A DNA stretch of 64,000 nucleotides from TM7 phylum sp. oral taxon 349 (GCA_018127705.1 CP072328.1:957751-1021750), one strand, 5' to 3'. Numbered from the stretch's first letter, positions 8,701-17,317 are shown. Numbers and translations are program-made. Notes: generated by a model from the letters alone, not told the origin.

Positions 8701-9676
8701 TCGTCACGCTGCCAACGTCCCATGACCCAACGTCGCGGTCAAATGCCCGAGCGCCATAGAACGCGTTACTCATATTAGTCGCCTTCGAAGTATCCCAATG
8801 GGAAAGATCCTGATTGAAATTCTCCGCATCCATAAACACAATCGCGAAACTCGTCGCATTACTCACGTTCCAGCTACCAACCGGCTGATTAAAAGCTTTT
8901 GCGCCCCAGAATACCCCCTCCATGCTTGTTGCCTTAGCGGTATTCCACGCACTAATTGAGCTACTGCCGCCGTTGTTGAATGCCGCCGCATCGTTAAACA
9001 TACGAGTCATGCTTTCAACGTTTGACATATCCCAACTGCCAATATTTTGATTAAAGTTACGCGCACGCACAAACATGGTGTCGGTATATTTTACATTTGA
9101 TGTATTCCACGCCCAATTTGCGCCTTCACCCTTCAACGACGTAGCATCTCCAAACATACCGGACAAATCCTGCACTAACGAAAGATCTGGAACATCAGAT
9201 GCCTTAACGTCCATATTTGAACACCCATAGAAGGCGTTCATCATCGACCTCCACTTACCCGTGCCCCACTGATCGACAGAAAGCAACTTCAGTTTATCCC
9301 CTTGACCGCTAAAGCTCACGCGAGGTATCGCGCTTGCGATACGAACCGTATACACACCCGGCGTTGAATAATTACATGTATGCGGCGTATTTGCAGCAAC
9401 CGATGCGTCAACGACGCCGTCATTATTACAGTCAATCGTATACGCATCGCTGCCCAGCCCCGGATACGTAAACTGCGTATCTGTTGATGCCCCGTTAAGT
9501 CCCGCGCCTTTTGTTGTATCAATCGTTATCACGAAATCTGTACTATTAATTGCATCGGCACGAGCTCGTGAATTATATGCAAACCAATATGCTGCCGACC
9601 CTCCCCCGATCAGCAGAGACGCTAGCATCAACAAAGATGCCCGTCTTCCGTGCTTCTGTACAACTATCGTTAACAC
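5783..9676 (-). CDS. BspA-like LRR surface protein with Ig-like domains and an LAxTG sorting signal
   Basis: 1297 residues from a GTG at 9676, chosen because GGGAGG lies six bases upstream; an ATG at 9736 would add 20 residues without a ribosome binding site. Residues 1-40 look like a signal peptide ending SRARA. A PKD-like segment follows, then about 18 BspA-type (DUF285) repeats of roughly 25 residues (about 120-570), recognisable by W-[ND]-T/V-S and M-F-x-x-A motifs and frequent FNNGGSSSI inserts. Next come four Ig-like modules introduced by DTTPP/DTTAP, then a DUF11-like module. The C-terminus is LASTG (1268-1272), a hydrophobic stretch and RKRS, the layout of a sortase substrate. BspA-like repeats mediate adhesion in oral bacteria, so a role in attachment to the host bacterium or to biofilm is likely but inferred. 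Confidence 0.85.
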   Translation of the reverse strand: MLTIVVQKHGRRASLLMLASLLIGGGSAAYWFAYNSRARADAINSTDFVITIDTTKGAGLNGASTDTQFTYPGLGSDAYTIDCNNDGVVDASVAANTPHTCNYSTPGVYTVRIASAIPRVSFSGQGDKLKLLSVDQWGTGKWRSMMNAFYGCSNMDVKASDVPDLSLVQDLSGMFGDATSLKGEGANWAWNTSNVKYTDTMFVRARNFNQNIGSWDMSNVESMTRMFNDAAAFNNGGSSSISAWNTAKATSMEGVFWGAKAFNQPVGSWNVSNATSFAIVFMDAENFNQDLSHWDTSKATNMSNAFYGARAFDRDVGSWDVGSVTNMNYMFDGATAFNNGGSSSINGWNTAHVTTMEGMFHRASAFNQPVGGWNMANVVNMKHMFSNATAFNNGGSNSIGSWNTAKAASMESVFESARAFNQNIGGWNISHVTSLHRMFREAASFNNGGSSSINTWDTSNVTDIGGVFWVAKAFNQPVGNWNLSNNTTLWAVFLSAEAFNQDLSHWNTAKVTDFSHTFEKASSFNQSLSNWNLTAANTAEDMLSGSKLSVGNYDAALISWDGQSVKPNVKLGVDKLKYCVAESARAHLVQQQPGGHGWTLGGTDSKDCAIYQPATTTFTGATTFNSTTPVPHALGTLTTVDTDPTVTPLDTFTYSLTCATPSAHDNLFSVSGNTLSLSRSAAAVSGPVHVCVRVTNSQGQTLDTVFTFTVIDTTPPATPTVAPDLVASSDSGISDTDNITNVTTPTFTLRCSELGGHVTLYIDGVARGTAACTAIGPVTVVASSALGDGSHTVTFTESDALNNESAVSPSLVVVIDTTPPPAPVITVNSITPDNIINIAESKTNQTITGTVTGAREGDLVTVTVNGVAKTTHVATGGTWSVTVAGSDLAADANHAVDVRITTADDAGNQATGTVSKQYVVDTDVVARPATPHLDPSSDTGASNTDNITSTLTPTIVDFVCARAGDTLKLYDNGVLFKTIVCTSAGTHSVTMNPPLSEGTHAITYTTTTSSGNVSEPSHPLSLVIDTTAPTGSLTTSKTSDQTPALTGNVDDPHATITVKIGGVTYNAINNGNGTWTLPDNSIAPALAEGDHDITITFTDLAGNVYTTPNTLKLSISINPPVVTKSSKFLNRQTNEVEWTISIRNPNDATQTVSATDQLPGQSAFVANSAVCAVTSTNSTINTCNFDQPVNPTRLNVVVALAANETLTVNVRTTTALDRATVTNTVSAQFTADTDPDATVVANATETLAISRPVIPNPGEVISNVTASLASTGTNVFAIAACAGVCIGGAVIVWRKRS

Positions 9677-9739
9677 GTTTTCCCTCCCGAAGTTGTTATT
9701 TGTTTTTAACGCCCTATCACAATAATGCTTATACAAATC

Positions 9740-9770
9740 CTATCATAAACTATGATAGATTATTTAGCAA
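9740..9770 (-). promoter_or_regulatory. Promoter with overlapping palindromic operator for the surface protein
   Basis: On the minus strand TTGCTA (9770-9765), a 17-base spacer and TATGAT (9747-9742) form a promoter. A perfect inverted repeat of 8-bp arms with a 3-base centre spans 9740-9758 and covers the -10 box, the usual place for a repressor to block RNA polymerase. The regulator is not identifiable here. Confidence 0.6.
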
Positions 9771-9794
9771 CCCCTCATTGCTTAAAGCATGCAG

Positions 9795-11909
9795 CTAGTA
9801 CGACCGGCTGTCTGGCCGTTCGCGCGGCACGACAGTTTCGGTATCAGGTACTTGTTTACGCGGAAATTTCCGTTTCGACGGCGCAGGCATAAGCGGCTGT
9901 TTTGCCACACGCGCATTCATCTGCGGGCGCTGCGCAACAGTTTTATTCACACCAACTTCATTGATAACCGGGATAACGATCGGCGTACGACGCGTCTGAT
10001 CGTAGAGAATGTGTGTAATTTCGTCGCGAATCTCTTTCTTAACCACCTCAATATCGTACCGCCCAGTGAAGCTACGCGACGCCTTCTGCTTAAGATACTG
10101 GCGAATCATGCCCATCAACTCTTCATTATCGCGCAAATAAATAAACCCGCGGCTAATAATATCTGGGCTCGTAAGCAGTCGTCCTGTACCGCGCTGCACT
10201 GTTAGCACGACGACAAACATACCCTCTTGGCTCATGTGAATGCGGTCTTTTAACACGACTTCACTCACGATTTCCCCTGCATCATCATACATAACACCGC
10301 CGGCGTGAATACGCCCGATCTTCTTCGCGCCATTCGGGGTGAGTTCAATAATATCGCCCGGGTCGCACACAAAGATATGATCGCGCGGAATACCGCACTC
10401 TTTTTCTGCCAACTCCGCATTGTGCACTAACATATGAAATTCGCCGTGATTCGGAATATAATACGTTGGCTTCACTGCGTTGATAACCCGCACGTGATCA
10501 TCATAATATCCATGCCCTGACAAGTGTAGCGGCCCGACGCCCGTAAGGTGCGTCTTGCCATTTTGAATGATTTCACCACCCTCGCGCATCAGTCCGTCAA
10601 CGGTACGCACGACATATTTTTCGTTACCTGGAATCGGGTTTGAGCTAAAAACGACAACATCTGAGCTCTTAATCTTCACATATTTATGTGCGCCCGTCGC
10701 CATGCGGTTAAGTACCGCGTTAAATTCACCCTGGCTACCCGTACAAATAATCGTCACCTTATTATCTGCCATTTTGATAATATCTTCCATTTTGACAACC
10801 GTATCTTTCGGTACTTTGATTACGCCCGTACGCAGTGCCACTTCAAGGTTTTGGATCATACTAAAGCCGGCAAATGCTACTTTACGCCTATGCCGCTGCG
10901 CTTCATCTAAAATTAGCTGGATACGATGCAGCTGGCTCGAAAAACTACTAATAATGATACGCGAGCCTGCCCATTTATCCATGACTTCGCCAATACTATG
11001 CTGGATATCAAACTCGCCATGCGTGTGCGTACCTGCCGATTCGCAGTTTGTCGACTCGTTCAGGAAGGCCAAGAAACCTTCATTCTTCGCGATTTCTTGA
11101 ATACGATCAAAGTCAAACTTCTTGCCATCCACTGGGTTCTCTTCAATGCGCCAGTCGCCGCTACTTAAGATGTTGCCGACTGGCGTACGCACCACGACCG
11201 CCGCCGAATCAGGAATTGAGTGATTCACGCGTACCAACTCCACGCTAAACGAGTCGCAAAGCTGAATACTATCGTGATTCTCCGGGTTCATTTCATGGTA
11301 CTCCGGCTCGTATGTGTTATCGGTTTCTGCTAACGTGCGTTGCAGCATGCCAATCGTAAACTTTGTACTATATACAGGCGCGGGAATCTTCGAAATAAAA
11401 TGCCGGAATGAACCAATATGGTCTAAGTGCCCGTGTGTAAAAATATGCGCGCGGATACGGTGTTTATTCTCCTCAAGCCAGGTAATGTCCGGTGTAATGT
11501 AATTAACGCCTGGGTAATCGCTGCCTGGAAACAAAAAACCCATGTCGATCACGATAATATCGTTATCGTATTCAATCGCGGTCATATTTTTGCCGATACC
11601 CATCTCGCCAACGCCGCCGATCGGAATAATTTTAAGCGTTGGACGCGGTGCGCGTGGTTTTTTCGGTTGCATCGTCAAACTAAATTGTTTGCCGCCATAG
11701 CCGTTATACACAGACTTATTCACCGGCACGTTAATTACATGCTGCGACGCCTGCGCTTGCACACCTTCACTCGTACGGCGCTGTGCTCGAAAAACTTCCC
11801 CTTTGCGTGTTGTCGTAGCGTCAAGGACAGTGTTATTAGTTTTTTTACGTTGTTGCGGGCGCTTAGATGCGTCGTCCGCCTGTGGTTTTGCGAGTCGCTG
11901 CTGACCCAT
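9795..11909 (-). CDS. rnj: Ribonuclease J
   Basis: 704 residues from the ATG at 11909, chosen for the GGAG eight bases upstream; a GTG three codons earlier overlaps that site. The first 95 residues form a basic, Gln/Arg-rich extension that many homologues lack. The metallo-beta-lactamase core begins LKIIPIGGVGEMGIGKN and holds the metal motif HGHLDH. The beta-CASP domain contains FTGRYDIE-type and HLSGHG motifs. RNase J is a dual 5'-3' exonuclease/endonuclease for mRNA decay and rRNA maturation and replaces RNase E in many bacteria. The C-terminus has another basic tail (KRKFPRKQ). Together with pnp (15194) and orn (61781) it supplies a minimal RNA turnover set within this window. Confidence 0.95.
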   Translation of the reverse strand: MGQQRLAKPQADDASKRPQQRKKTNNTVLDATTTRKGEVFRAQRRTSEGVQAQASQHVINVPVNKSVYNGYGGKQFSLTMQPKKPRAPRPTLKIIPIGGVGEMGIGKNMTAIEYDNDIIVIDMGFLFPGSDYPGVNYITPDITWLEENKHRIRAHIFTHGHLDHIGSFRHFISKIPAPVYSTKFTIGMLQRTLAETDNTYEPEYHEMNPENHDSIQLCDSFSVELVRVNHSIPDSAAVVVRTPVGNILSSGDWRIEENPVDGKKFDFDRIQEIAKNEGFLAFLNESTNCESAGTHTHGEFDIQHSIGEVMDKWAGSRIIISSFSSQLHRIQLILDEAQRHRRKVAFAGFSMIQNLEVALRTGVIKVPKDTVVKMEDIIKMADNKVTIICTGSQGEFNAVLNRMATGAHKYVKIKSSDVVVFSSNPIPGNEKYVVRTVDGLMREGGEIIQNGKTHLTGVGPLHLSGHGYYDDHVRVINAVKPTYYIPNHGEFHMLVHNAELAEKECGIPRDHIFVCDPGDIIELTPNGAKKIGRIHAGGVMYDDAGEIVSEVVLKDRIHMSQEGMFVVVLTVQRGTGRLLTSPDIISRGFIYLRDNEELMGMIRQYLKQKASRSFTGRYDIEVVKKEIRDEITHILYDQTRRTPIVIPVINEVGVNKTVAQRPQMNARVAKQPLMPAPSKRKFPRKQVPDTETVVPRERPDSRSY

Positions 11910-11930
11910 AGATGTCACTCCTTTAATTAA

Positions 11931-12139
11931 AACTATTTGAAATCTTTAGCTAAAGCGAGGGAAGCCTAGTCAGACATATACTAATTGCAGACATTCCCAA
12001 GTTAAAACGTTAGTTGTATTATAGCAAATAAGCGATATAATATCAACTCCGTGTATGCGTCGGTAGGTACATTATGCTTCACCTCAAAAGGTATGCTACA
12101 ATAACAGGGTTAACGTACCATGTTGTATGATTAGCCCTT
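11931..12139. other. Intergenic region upstream of rnj
   Basis: No open frame of note. The minus-strand side carries the rnj ribosome binding site and AT-rich sequence suitable for its promoter. On the + strand an extended -10 box (TGCTACAAT, 12094-12102) lies about 40 bases before the hairpin at 12140, which could make a very short RNA. Confidence 0.4.
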
Positions 12140-12170
12140 GAAGTGTCCTCACGGGCACTTCTTGTTTTTA
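12140..12170 (+). terminator. Rho-independent terminator, + strand
   Basis: A 9-bp stem (GAAGTGTCC/GGGCACTTC, one G-U pair) with a 4-base loop is followed by TTGTTTTTA. No + strand gene lies upstream for over 12 kb, so it either ends a small RNA starting near 12108 or blocks antisense transcription. Confidence 0.55.
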
Positions 12171-12365
12171 CAGTACTCTAAAAGATTTTTTAAGAAGTTT
12201 ATCAAAATCACGTCGCCGATAAGGATAAATGGGAAATGCCGTAACAATAATGACCTTATTATCAACAGACGTAGTCCGCCTGTTAACATACGGCGTTAAA
12301 ATAACCACGAAGTCATGGTCTTTCAGCCAAAGATACAGCTTATCCTTTTCGGTTGACGATACCAA
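12168..12365 (-). CDS. Short orphan ORF, probable C-terminal fragment
   Basis: 65 codons. The tail (KVIIVTAFPIYPYRRRDFDKL) resembles the end of small nuclease-like domains seen at the C-terminus of phage head and toxin proteins (barnase/EndoU/RelE-like superfamily), where an hxxTA[FY]P strand followed by a basic helix is typical. The resemblance is weak. No ribosome binding site is visible and the N-terminal part of such a domain is missing. It is probably a decayed remnant, lying next to other broken genes. Confidence 0.3.
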   Translation of the reverse strand: MVSSTEKDKLYLWLKDHDFVVILTPYVNRRTTSVDNKVIIVTAFPIYPYRRRDFDKLLKKSFRVL

Positions 12366-12423
12366 AACCTGACCCGACCCCCAAAAGTCATACCTAAAAT
12401 CTAATAATTGGAGGTCGGTTCTT

Positions 12424-12849
12424 ACGACAAAATATAGCTATGAGTTCAAAAAGAAAATTGTTACCGCCTATCTTAATAGTGAAGGTGGATATCTATGCCT
12501 AGCAAAAAATATGGTATTCCTGATAAGAATAGCGTTAAGCTATGGGTGAGTAATTACCAATCATTCGGTGATAATGCTTTGATACGATCCAGAAAACAAG
12601 AAAAATACTCTTTTGAAAAGAAACTTTTTGTTGTAGATGATTATTAACTGGGTTAGCCGCTTTCGTACAGCCGGCCCTGATACGTTAAGACTTCATAGGA
12701 AAGGGCGAAAGAAGACTTTGGATAATCCTAAGAAAGATATAAAAGAAGAAACGGCTGAGAGAATTGTTAATACAAGTGCTGAGCATATAAAAGAATTAGA
12801 AGATGAACTTCTTAAACTAAAAATAGAGAATGCCTTTTTAACTAAATAG
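12424..12849 (+). pseudogene. IS3-family (IS150-like) transposase OrfA remnant
   Basis: Pieces of an IS150-type OrfA can be read in three successive frames: KYSYEFKKKIVTAYLNSEGG, then KYGIPDKNSVKLWVSNYQ, then INWVSRFRTAGPDTLRLHRK and a Lys/Glu-rich coiled coil ending ENAFLTK. These are the two helix-turn-helix units and leucine-zipper region of the family. The expected ATG is ACG (12424), a run of six A's after 12503 shifts the frame, and the part of the second HTH before INWVSRF is deleted. OrfB cannot be found downstream, so the element is dead. Confidence 0.7.
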
Positions 12850-13135
12850 TTGATCTATAAAGGTTAATTCCATGGAAGATGAGGTAGTTGATGGCTCAAC
12901 CCAAGAAGTATCACCATAATATTAAGAACGGAGTAGTTGACTCTGGTTCATTCGTTGTGAAGGTGGGATCCGTCGGCACGTTAATCATATATCTATGATG
13001 CATTGCCGGCGCAATATACTTGCTCCCTACAGAAAAAACGCTTGAGGGCTTTTCATAGGAGACCTTTGTATTGTCTAATTTACAGAGATTTTTTCACAGG
13101 CTCATCTAGAAATAAATTTCCAGGCATAATTTATA
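12850..13135. other. Decayed sequence after the IS3 remnant
   Basis: No credible gene. Short stretches look like worn-out transposon sequence, but nothing can be aligned by eye with OrfB. Confidence 0.4.
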
Positions 13136-13636
13136 CTACTCACAGAAATGCTCATGCCTCAGGTAATTATAAATTTCCGCAAAAGAGTTGCTCGTTATGT
13201 ACTCAGTTAGCTTTGATGCTGGCACAAAAGCGCGTTCCATTATTTCAAATTTATTCACAAACTCATCAACTCGTTCTGCTTTAGCAACAAACAGTAATTG
13301 GTATGATTTCTTCGGGGAGTCCTTGTTTAGGGTTGATTCAAACAATTTCTCTGCTAACCAGCCGCCAACTATCCTTACATCCTTTATTACAACTGCCGTT
13401 TCTTCATATACCTCGCGGATTGCAGCTTGTTGAGGCGTCTCGCCTTTTTCGACATATCCACCAGGTAGACCTCAGCCTCGTTTCGGTCTAGCTATGGCTA
13501 CCGTATTGTTATTCACGAAGACAACAACCATGCATGCTATAACCTTCAATATAGGCATTCTTTTTAGCGGTTGAAATTTCACTTTTGTGGATTTTTCTTT
13601 ATCCCAGTAAAATGTGCTGAACCGATATCTCTTCAT
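13136..13636 (-). pseudogene. NUDIX hydrolase gene interrupted by one in-frame TGA
   Basis: Reading from an ATG at 13636, 54 codons run in frame to a TGA at 13474-13472, after which the same frame continues to a normal stop at 13136. The NUDIX box after the TGA is nearly complete: GGYVEKGETPQQAAIREVYE, then ETAV, with Ala replacing the usual Gly near its end. The sequence around the stop is RPKRG-stop-GLPGG, where the family commonly has Trp, so one TGG-to-TGA change explains it. The ATG overlaps the stop of the upstream remnant as ATGA. NUDIX enzymes hydrolyse nucleoside diphosphate derivatives. Either a recent pseudogene or a read-through gene; elsewhere in the window TGA acts as a normal stop. 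Confidence 0.75.
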
Positions 13637-13872
13637 TCTCTTTCTTCTAGACGTACTGCAAACTTAAGTATCTCTGTAGCTACATCAATACCATAAGAGT
13701 CAGCATCTATTCGAGCGAGAGGGTTAACCCCAATAATTGCGAAACTCTGTCCATTTATTGCGTCTATTCTACAATATCCGCTTGCTCCAACGGTACTTGC
13801 AGCCTTAACGAGAACCTATTTTCATGATTGGTTACATAACATCCGATAGTGCTTCTATCCACAATAAGCTTT
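13633..13872 (-). pseudogene. Unidentified gene fragment upstream of the NUDIX gene
   Basis: Two frames join to give KLIVDRSTIGCYVTNHENRF followed by VKAASTVGASGYCRIDAING and a C-terminus ATEILKFAVRLEERE. The shift lies near 13818. The second part reads like a real protein end and its TGA overlaps the NUDIX ATG, so the two were probably one operon. The family is not recognised. Confidence 0.45.
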
Positions 13873-13954
13873 AAAAAGTTACTTCTTAATCTTTAGCTTC
13901 GGATAGCCCCGACAGTACCACCTTAGCCCTTCAACCACAACACCAAATCCCAGT

Positions 13955-13989
13955 ATATTCCGGTGACTAACGCCACCGGAATATTTTTT
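13955..13989 (+). terminator. Strong hairpin with T-run, + strand
   Basis: A perfect 11-bp stem (ATATTCCGGTG/CACCGGAATAT) with an 8-base loop is followed by TTTTTC. No + strand gene precedes it. It interrupts the only minus-strand open frame here (13879-14070), which is therefore unlikely to be coding. Confidence 0.55.
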
Positions 13990-14145
13990 CTTGGTTAGTT
14001 TGTTACGCTTAGACTTTATATCCCGTATATCTTTGTACACCCTTACTGAAGTTGTGCTTACGCTCTCCAAAAAGGCTAAGCGAGCTGTTTAAACTTCTCT
14101 CGATCCGGCGCATAAAAGCACGCCGTCTACTTTTACTATGATTAT

Positions 14146-15105
14146 CTACTCTTTAGCTTTTTTTAGCAATAAATTATACAAGTCTTGTTCCTTATTAGAT
14201 AATCCATTCTTATCAAGATTGTCTGATACGCTGCTTACCGGATCCTTCACGTCCGGAAGATCAGGGTACTTTGGCAACTTTGTAGTGTAGTCCTTCGCCG
14301 AATAAAGGTTCGCCATCGTGACGTAGTACTCTCTCAAACTATTGTAGTAACTGATCATCGTTTCAGCATACTTCTTCGTATCGCTGTCATCGGAGTTTTT
14401 CATCTTATTCAGAACTTTCGAGCAGTCTGCAATACTTTTATCAAACTCTTCTCCGACTTGAGTGCCGCTCTTATCAAAATACGAAACGTATCCAACAGAT
14501 GTGCTGTTACAAGCTTCTACATAGTTTAGGTAATCCGAATATACATTCACAAACCTCTGCAACAGCTTCTTTGCTTTATTATACTCACTATGGTATTCCT
14601 GGTATAGTTTCTTTACCTCCGGATCGCGCATCGCTTTTGCCTTTTCGAGCTTATTAAAGTGCGCATCCGATTCTGCTAGAACACCGTCCATAGCCTTCTT
14701 AAGTTGACTCGCATCTTTCGTATTTGATATCCCCTTTTTCAGATTGTCGGAATATTTAAAATCAGACATCATTTTAGCGGCATCTTTATAGTCTTGCGTA
14801 CTTGGGCCGCTAAGCAGCATAATCGCAACGATGACACCAATGATCAGCAATACAAGCGCGATACTTCCTCCGATAATCCCCCATAATAGCCCTTTATTCA
14901 TGCCGCTTCTCGGCATCTGGCCAGGCATCATCGGCTGTACTGGTTGCACTGGCTGCAATGGAGCTCCCGGCATTGGCGGCGGCGAATAAGGCTGTCCGCC
15001 TTGTGGTACCGGCGGCTGGCCGTTTGTCGGCTGCGTAGGCGCTGGAGGCATCTGCGGTGTTGGCGGTGGTGTCTGTGGCATTGGTGGTGTTGGCTGGTTA
15101 TTCAT
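14146..15105 (-). CDS. Membrane-anchored protein with Pro-rich cytoplasmic tail
   Basis: 319 residues. The first 65 residues are a Pro/Gln/Met-rich low-complexity tail, followed by a single membrane helix (about 72-97, LLWGIIGGSIALVLLIIG) and an extracytoplasmic helical domain rich in Lys, Asp and Tyr. The same plan (Pro-rich tail, one or two membrane segments) recurs at 56287 and 59592 and may be a lineage habit. A purine-rich AAGGGGAAA precedes the ATG. The protein lies just downstream of pnp in the same direction. The function is unknown; the helical exterior could bind a partner at the cell surface. Confidence 0.75.
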   Translation of the reverse strand: MNNQPTPPMPQTPPPTPQMPPAPTQPTNGQPPVPQGGQPYSPPPMPGAPLQPVQPVQPMMPGQMPRSGMNKGLLWGIIGGSIALVLLIIGVIVAIMLLSGPSTQDYKDAAKMMSDFKYSDNLKKGISNTKDASQLKKAMDGVLAESDAHFNKLEKAKAMRDPEVKKLYQEYHSEYNKAKKLLQRFVNVYSDYLNYVEACNSTSVGYVSYFDKSGTQVGEEFDKSIADCSKVLNKMKNSDDSDTKKYAETMISYYNSLREYYVTMANLYSAKDYTTKLPKYPDLPDVKDPVSSVSDNLDKNGLSNKEQDLYNLLLKKAKE

Positions 15106-15193
15106 ATTTCCCCTTACCTATATTGTTTTAGCTTATTATAACAGAATAGCCGGCTACTGTGCACGATTTTTATCGGCATACCACACGAGGTAA

Positions 15194-17317
15194 CTATGAT
15201 TGGGCTACGTCCTTCATTGTCAAGCTTAGACGACCCTTTTCATCAATCGCTGTTAGCTTCACGCGCACACGTTGCCCCTCTTTCAATATATCCGTCACTT
15301 TGCCGACGCGCTTATTTGATAGCTGTGAAATATGGAGCATACCATCGACACCTGGTAAGATGTTTACAAATGCGCCAAAATCTTTAATTGTAACTACCGT
15401 ACCGCTATACGTTTTACCAACTTCCGGTTCTTCAACTAAACGCTTAATCCACGCAACCGCTTTCGCAATTGACTCGCCATCCGGGCTTGCTACCGTAATT
15501 AAGCCGTCTTCTTTAATATCAACCTCAGCACCCGTCTCGGCAGTAATCTTGTTTATCACCTCGCCGCCTTTACCAATAACCGCACCGATCTTGTCTGGAT
15601 TAATCTTAAGCTTTTCAATGCGCGGCGCATACGGGCTGAGGGTTTCGCGCGGAGCTGGCAGAATGCTTAGCATATGCTCCAAAATGAAGGCGCGCCCCGA
15701 CTTTGATTGCTCAAGCGCCTGGCGCAGTACATCAACTGGCAAACCATGCACCTTCATATCCATCTGTAAGGCAGTGATACCCTTGCTTGTACCGGTCACT
15801 TTAAAGTCCATGTCACCTGCAAAGTCCTCAGCATCAGCAATATCGCTTAGCACATACGGCGTCTCGCCATCCATCATCAAACCCATAGCGATACCGCTTA
15901 CCGGCGCCGTCAGCGGCACGCCAGCATCCATCAATGCGAGACAGCTTGAACACGTTGCCGCCATTGACGTTGAGCCGTTCTGCGACATAATTTCCGTTAC
16001 GCTGCGAATCGCGTACGGGAAGTCCTCAACGCTCGGCAAAACCGCTGTAAGCGCACGTTCTGCCAGATAGCCATGTCCGATCTCGCGGCGTCCCGGGCTG
16101 CCCATACGCTTAACTTCACCGACAGTATAGCCTGGTGCATTGTAGTGGTGCATATAGCGCCGCTCGTCGTCAGTCCGCTCCATTGTATCAACTAGCTGTG
16201 CATAACTAAGCGGTGCGAGCGTTACGATATTCATACCTTGTGTCACACCGCGCGTAAACAGGCTTGAACCATGGGCGCGTGGCAAAATACCAACCTCGCT
16301 TGACAGCGGGCGGATTTCTGTCAGTGCACGACCATCAGGGCGCATGCCATCTTCAACGATGCCACGCCGCACGTCTTTATGCAGCGCCATCGTGAAGGCT
16401 TCGTCGTATTCGTCGCGAACCTCATCGTAATCAACCTCGCCATCAAGGGTTTTTGCCATCTCCTCGTGGAACTGCCAACGAATTTCGTTGACGACTTCAT
16501 TACGCTCTGGGTACGGACGGCGGATTTTCTCGCCCAGCTTGCCGTCAACCCACGCGTCAGCCGTTGCCTGAACGGTTTCATTAGGCAATACTAACTCATA
16601 CTCCTGCCGAACAGGTGCAACTTTTTCTGCCAGCTCTTTCTGCAAGCGAATTGCCGGCTGCATCATCTGGTGCGCCCATGTCATCGCATCGACAATCACA
16701 GTTTCCGATACCTCTTTAGCACCTGCTTCCACCATCGTGATGCCGTGCTCAATACCAGCGACTACCAAATCTAAGTCGCTCGCTGCACGCTCTTCTGGCG
16801 TTAAGAACGCTTTAAACTCGCCGTTCACGCGCCCAACGCGCAAACCCGCCACCGGTCCGTCAAATGGCGTACCAGTTAGCATAAGCGCGCTTGACGCCGC
16901 AATCATCGCGATTACATCAGGACGAAATGCCGGATCCATACTCAGCACCGTTGCTACTACCTGCACCTCTTGGCGATAGCCCTTCGGAAATAGCGGACGA
17001 ATCGGACGATCAATCAGCCGCCCAACCAATACCGCATCGTCGCTCGGACGACCTTCGCGCTTAATAAATCGACTACCCGATATCTTGCCGGCTGCATAAA
17101 ACTTTTCTTCATAGTCAATGCTCAAGGGGAAATAATCCAGCGTCACTGGTCGCGAACCGACTTGCGCACTACCTAGTACCACCGTATCGCCGTAGCGCAC
17201 CAGCACGCTTCCAGTCGTGCGAAAACCGACGCGGTTAACCTCTAGCGTGAGCGGACGACCGCAAAAATCAGTCGTGACAGAGAAAATTTCTTTGCCACTC
17301 GGGTTAATAATACTCAT
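15194..17317 (-). CDS. pnp: Polynucleotide phosphorylase
   Basis: 707 residues from the ATG at 17317, which follows an AAGGAGC ribosome binding site; an upstream start at 17386 has no such site. Two RNase PH-like domains (residues about 5-210 and 300-530), separated by the all-alpha linker, are followed by a KH domain with the VIGKGGEVINKI loop and an S1 domain ending IDEKGRLSLTMKDV. The enzyme degrades RNA 3' to 5' by phosphorolysis as a trimeric ring. The leader between promoter and start includes a GCCC/GGGC hairpin, possibly relevant to autoregulation. Confidence 0.97.
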   Translation of the reverse strand: MSIINPSGKEIFSVTTDFCGRPLTLEVNRVGFRTTGSVLVRYGDTVVLGSAQVGSRPVTLDYFPLSIDYEEKFYAAGKISGSRFIKREGRPSDDAVLVGRLIDRPIRPLFPKGYRQEVQVVATVLSMDPAFRPDVIAMIAASSALMLTGTPFDGPVAGLRVGRVNGEFKAFLTPEERAASDLDLVVAGIEHGITMVEAGAKEVSETVIVDAMTWAHQMMQPAIRLQKELAEKVAPVRQEYELVLPNETVQATADAWVDGKLGEKIRRPYPERNEVVNEIRWQFHEEMAKTLDGEVDYDEVRDEYDEAFTMALHKDVRRGIVEDGMRPDGRALTEIRPLSSEVGILPRAHGSSLFTRGVTQGMNIVTLAPLSYAQLVDTMERTDDERRYMHHYNAPGYTVGEVKRMGSPGRREIGHGYLAERALTAVLPSVEDFPYAIRSVTEIMSQNGSTSMAATCSSCLALMDAGVPLTAPVSGIAMGLMMDGETPYVLSDIADAEDFAGDMDFKVTGTSKGITALQMDMKVHGLPVDVLRQALEQSKSGRAFILEHMLSILPAPRETLSPYAPRIEKLKINPDKIGAVIGKGGEVINKITAETGAEVDIKEDGLITVASPDGESIAKAVAWIKRLVEEPEVGKTYSGTVVTIKDFGAFVNILPGVDGMLHISQLSNKRVGKVTDILKEGQRVRVKLTAIDEKGRLSLTMKDVAQS

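Noticed and set aside
13879-14070. 63-codon minus-strand open frame
   Set aside because: A perfect terminator-like hairpin lies inside it and no ribosome binding site is present. It was also considered as a structured RNA (6S, RNase P), but no diagnostic core was found.
15159-16070. 303-codon open frame on the + strand opposite pnp
   Set aside because: Mirror of pnp (KH and S1 coding region). No ribosome binding site or motif.
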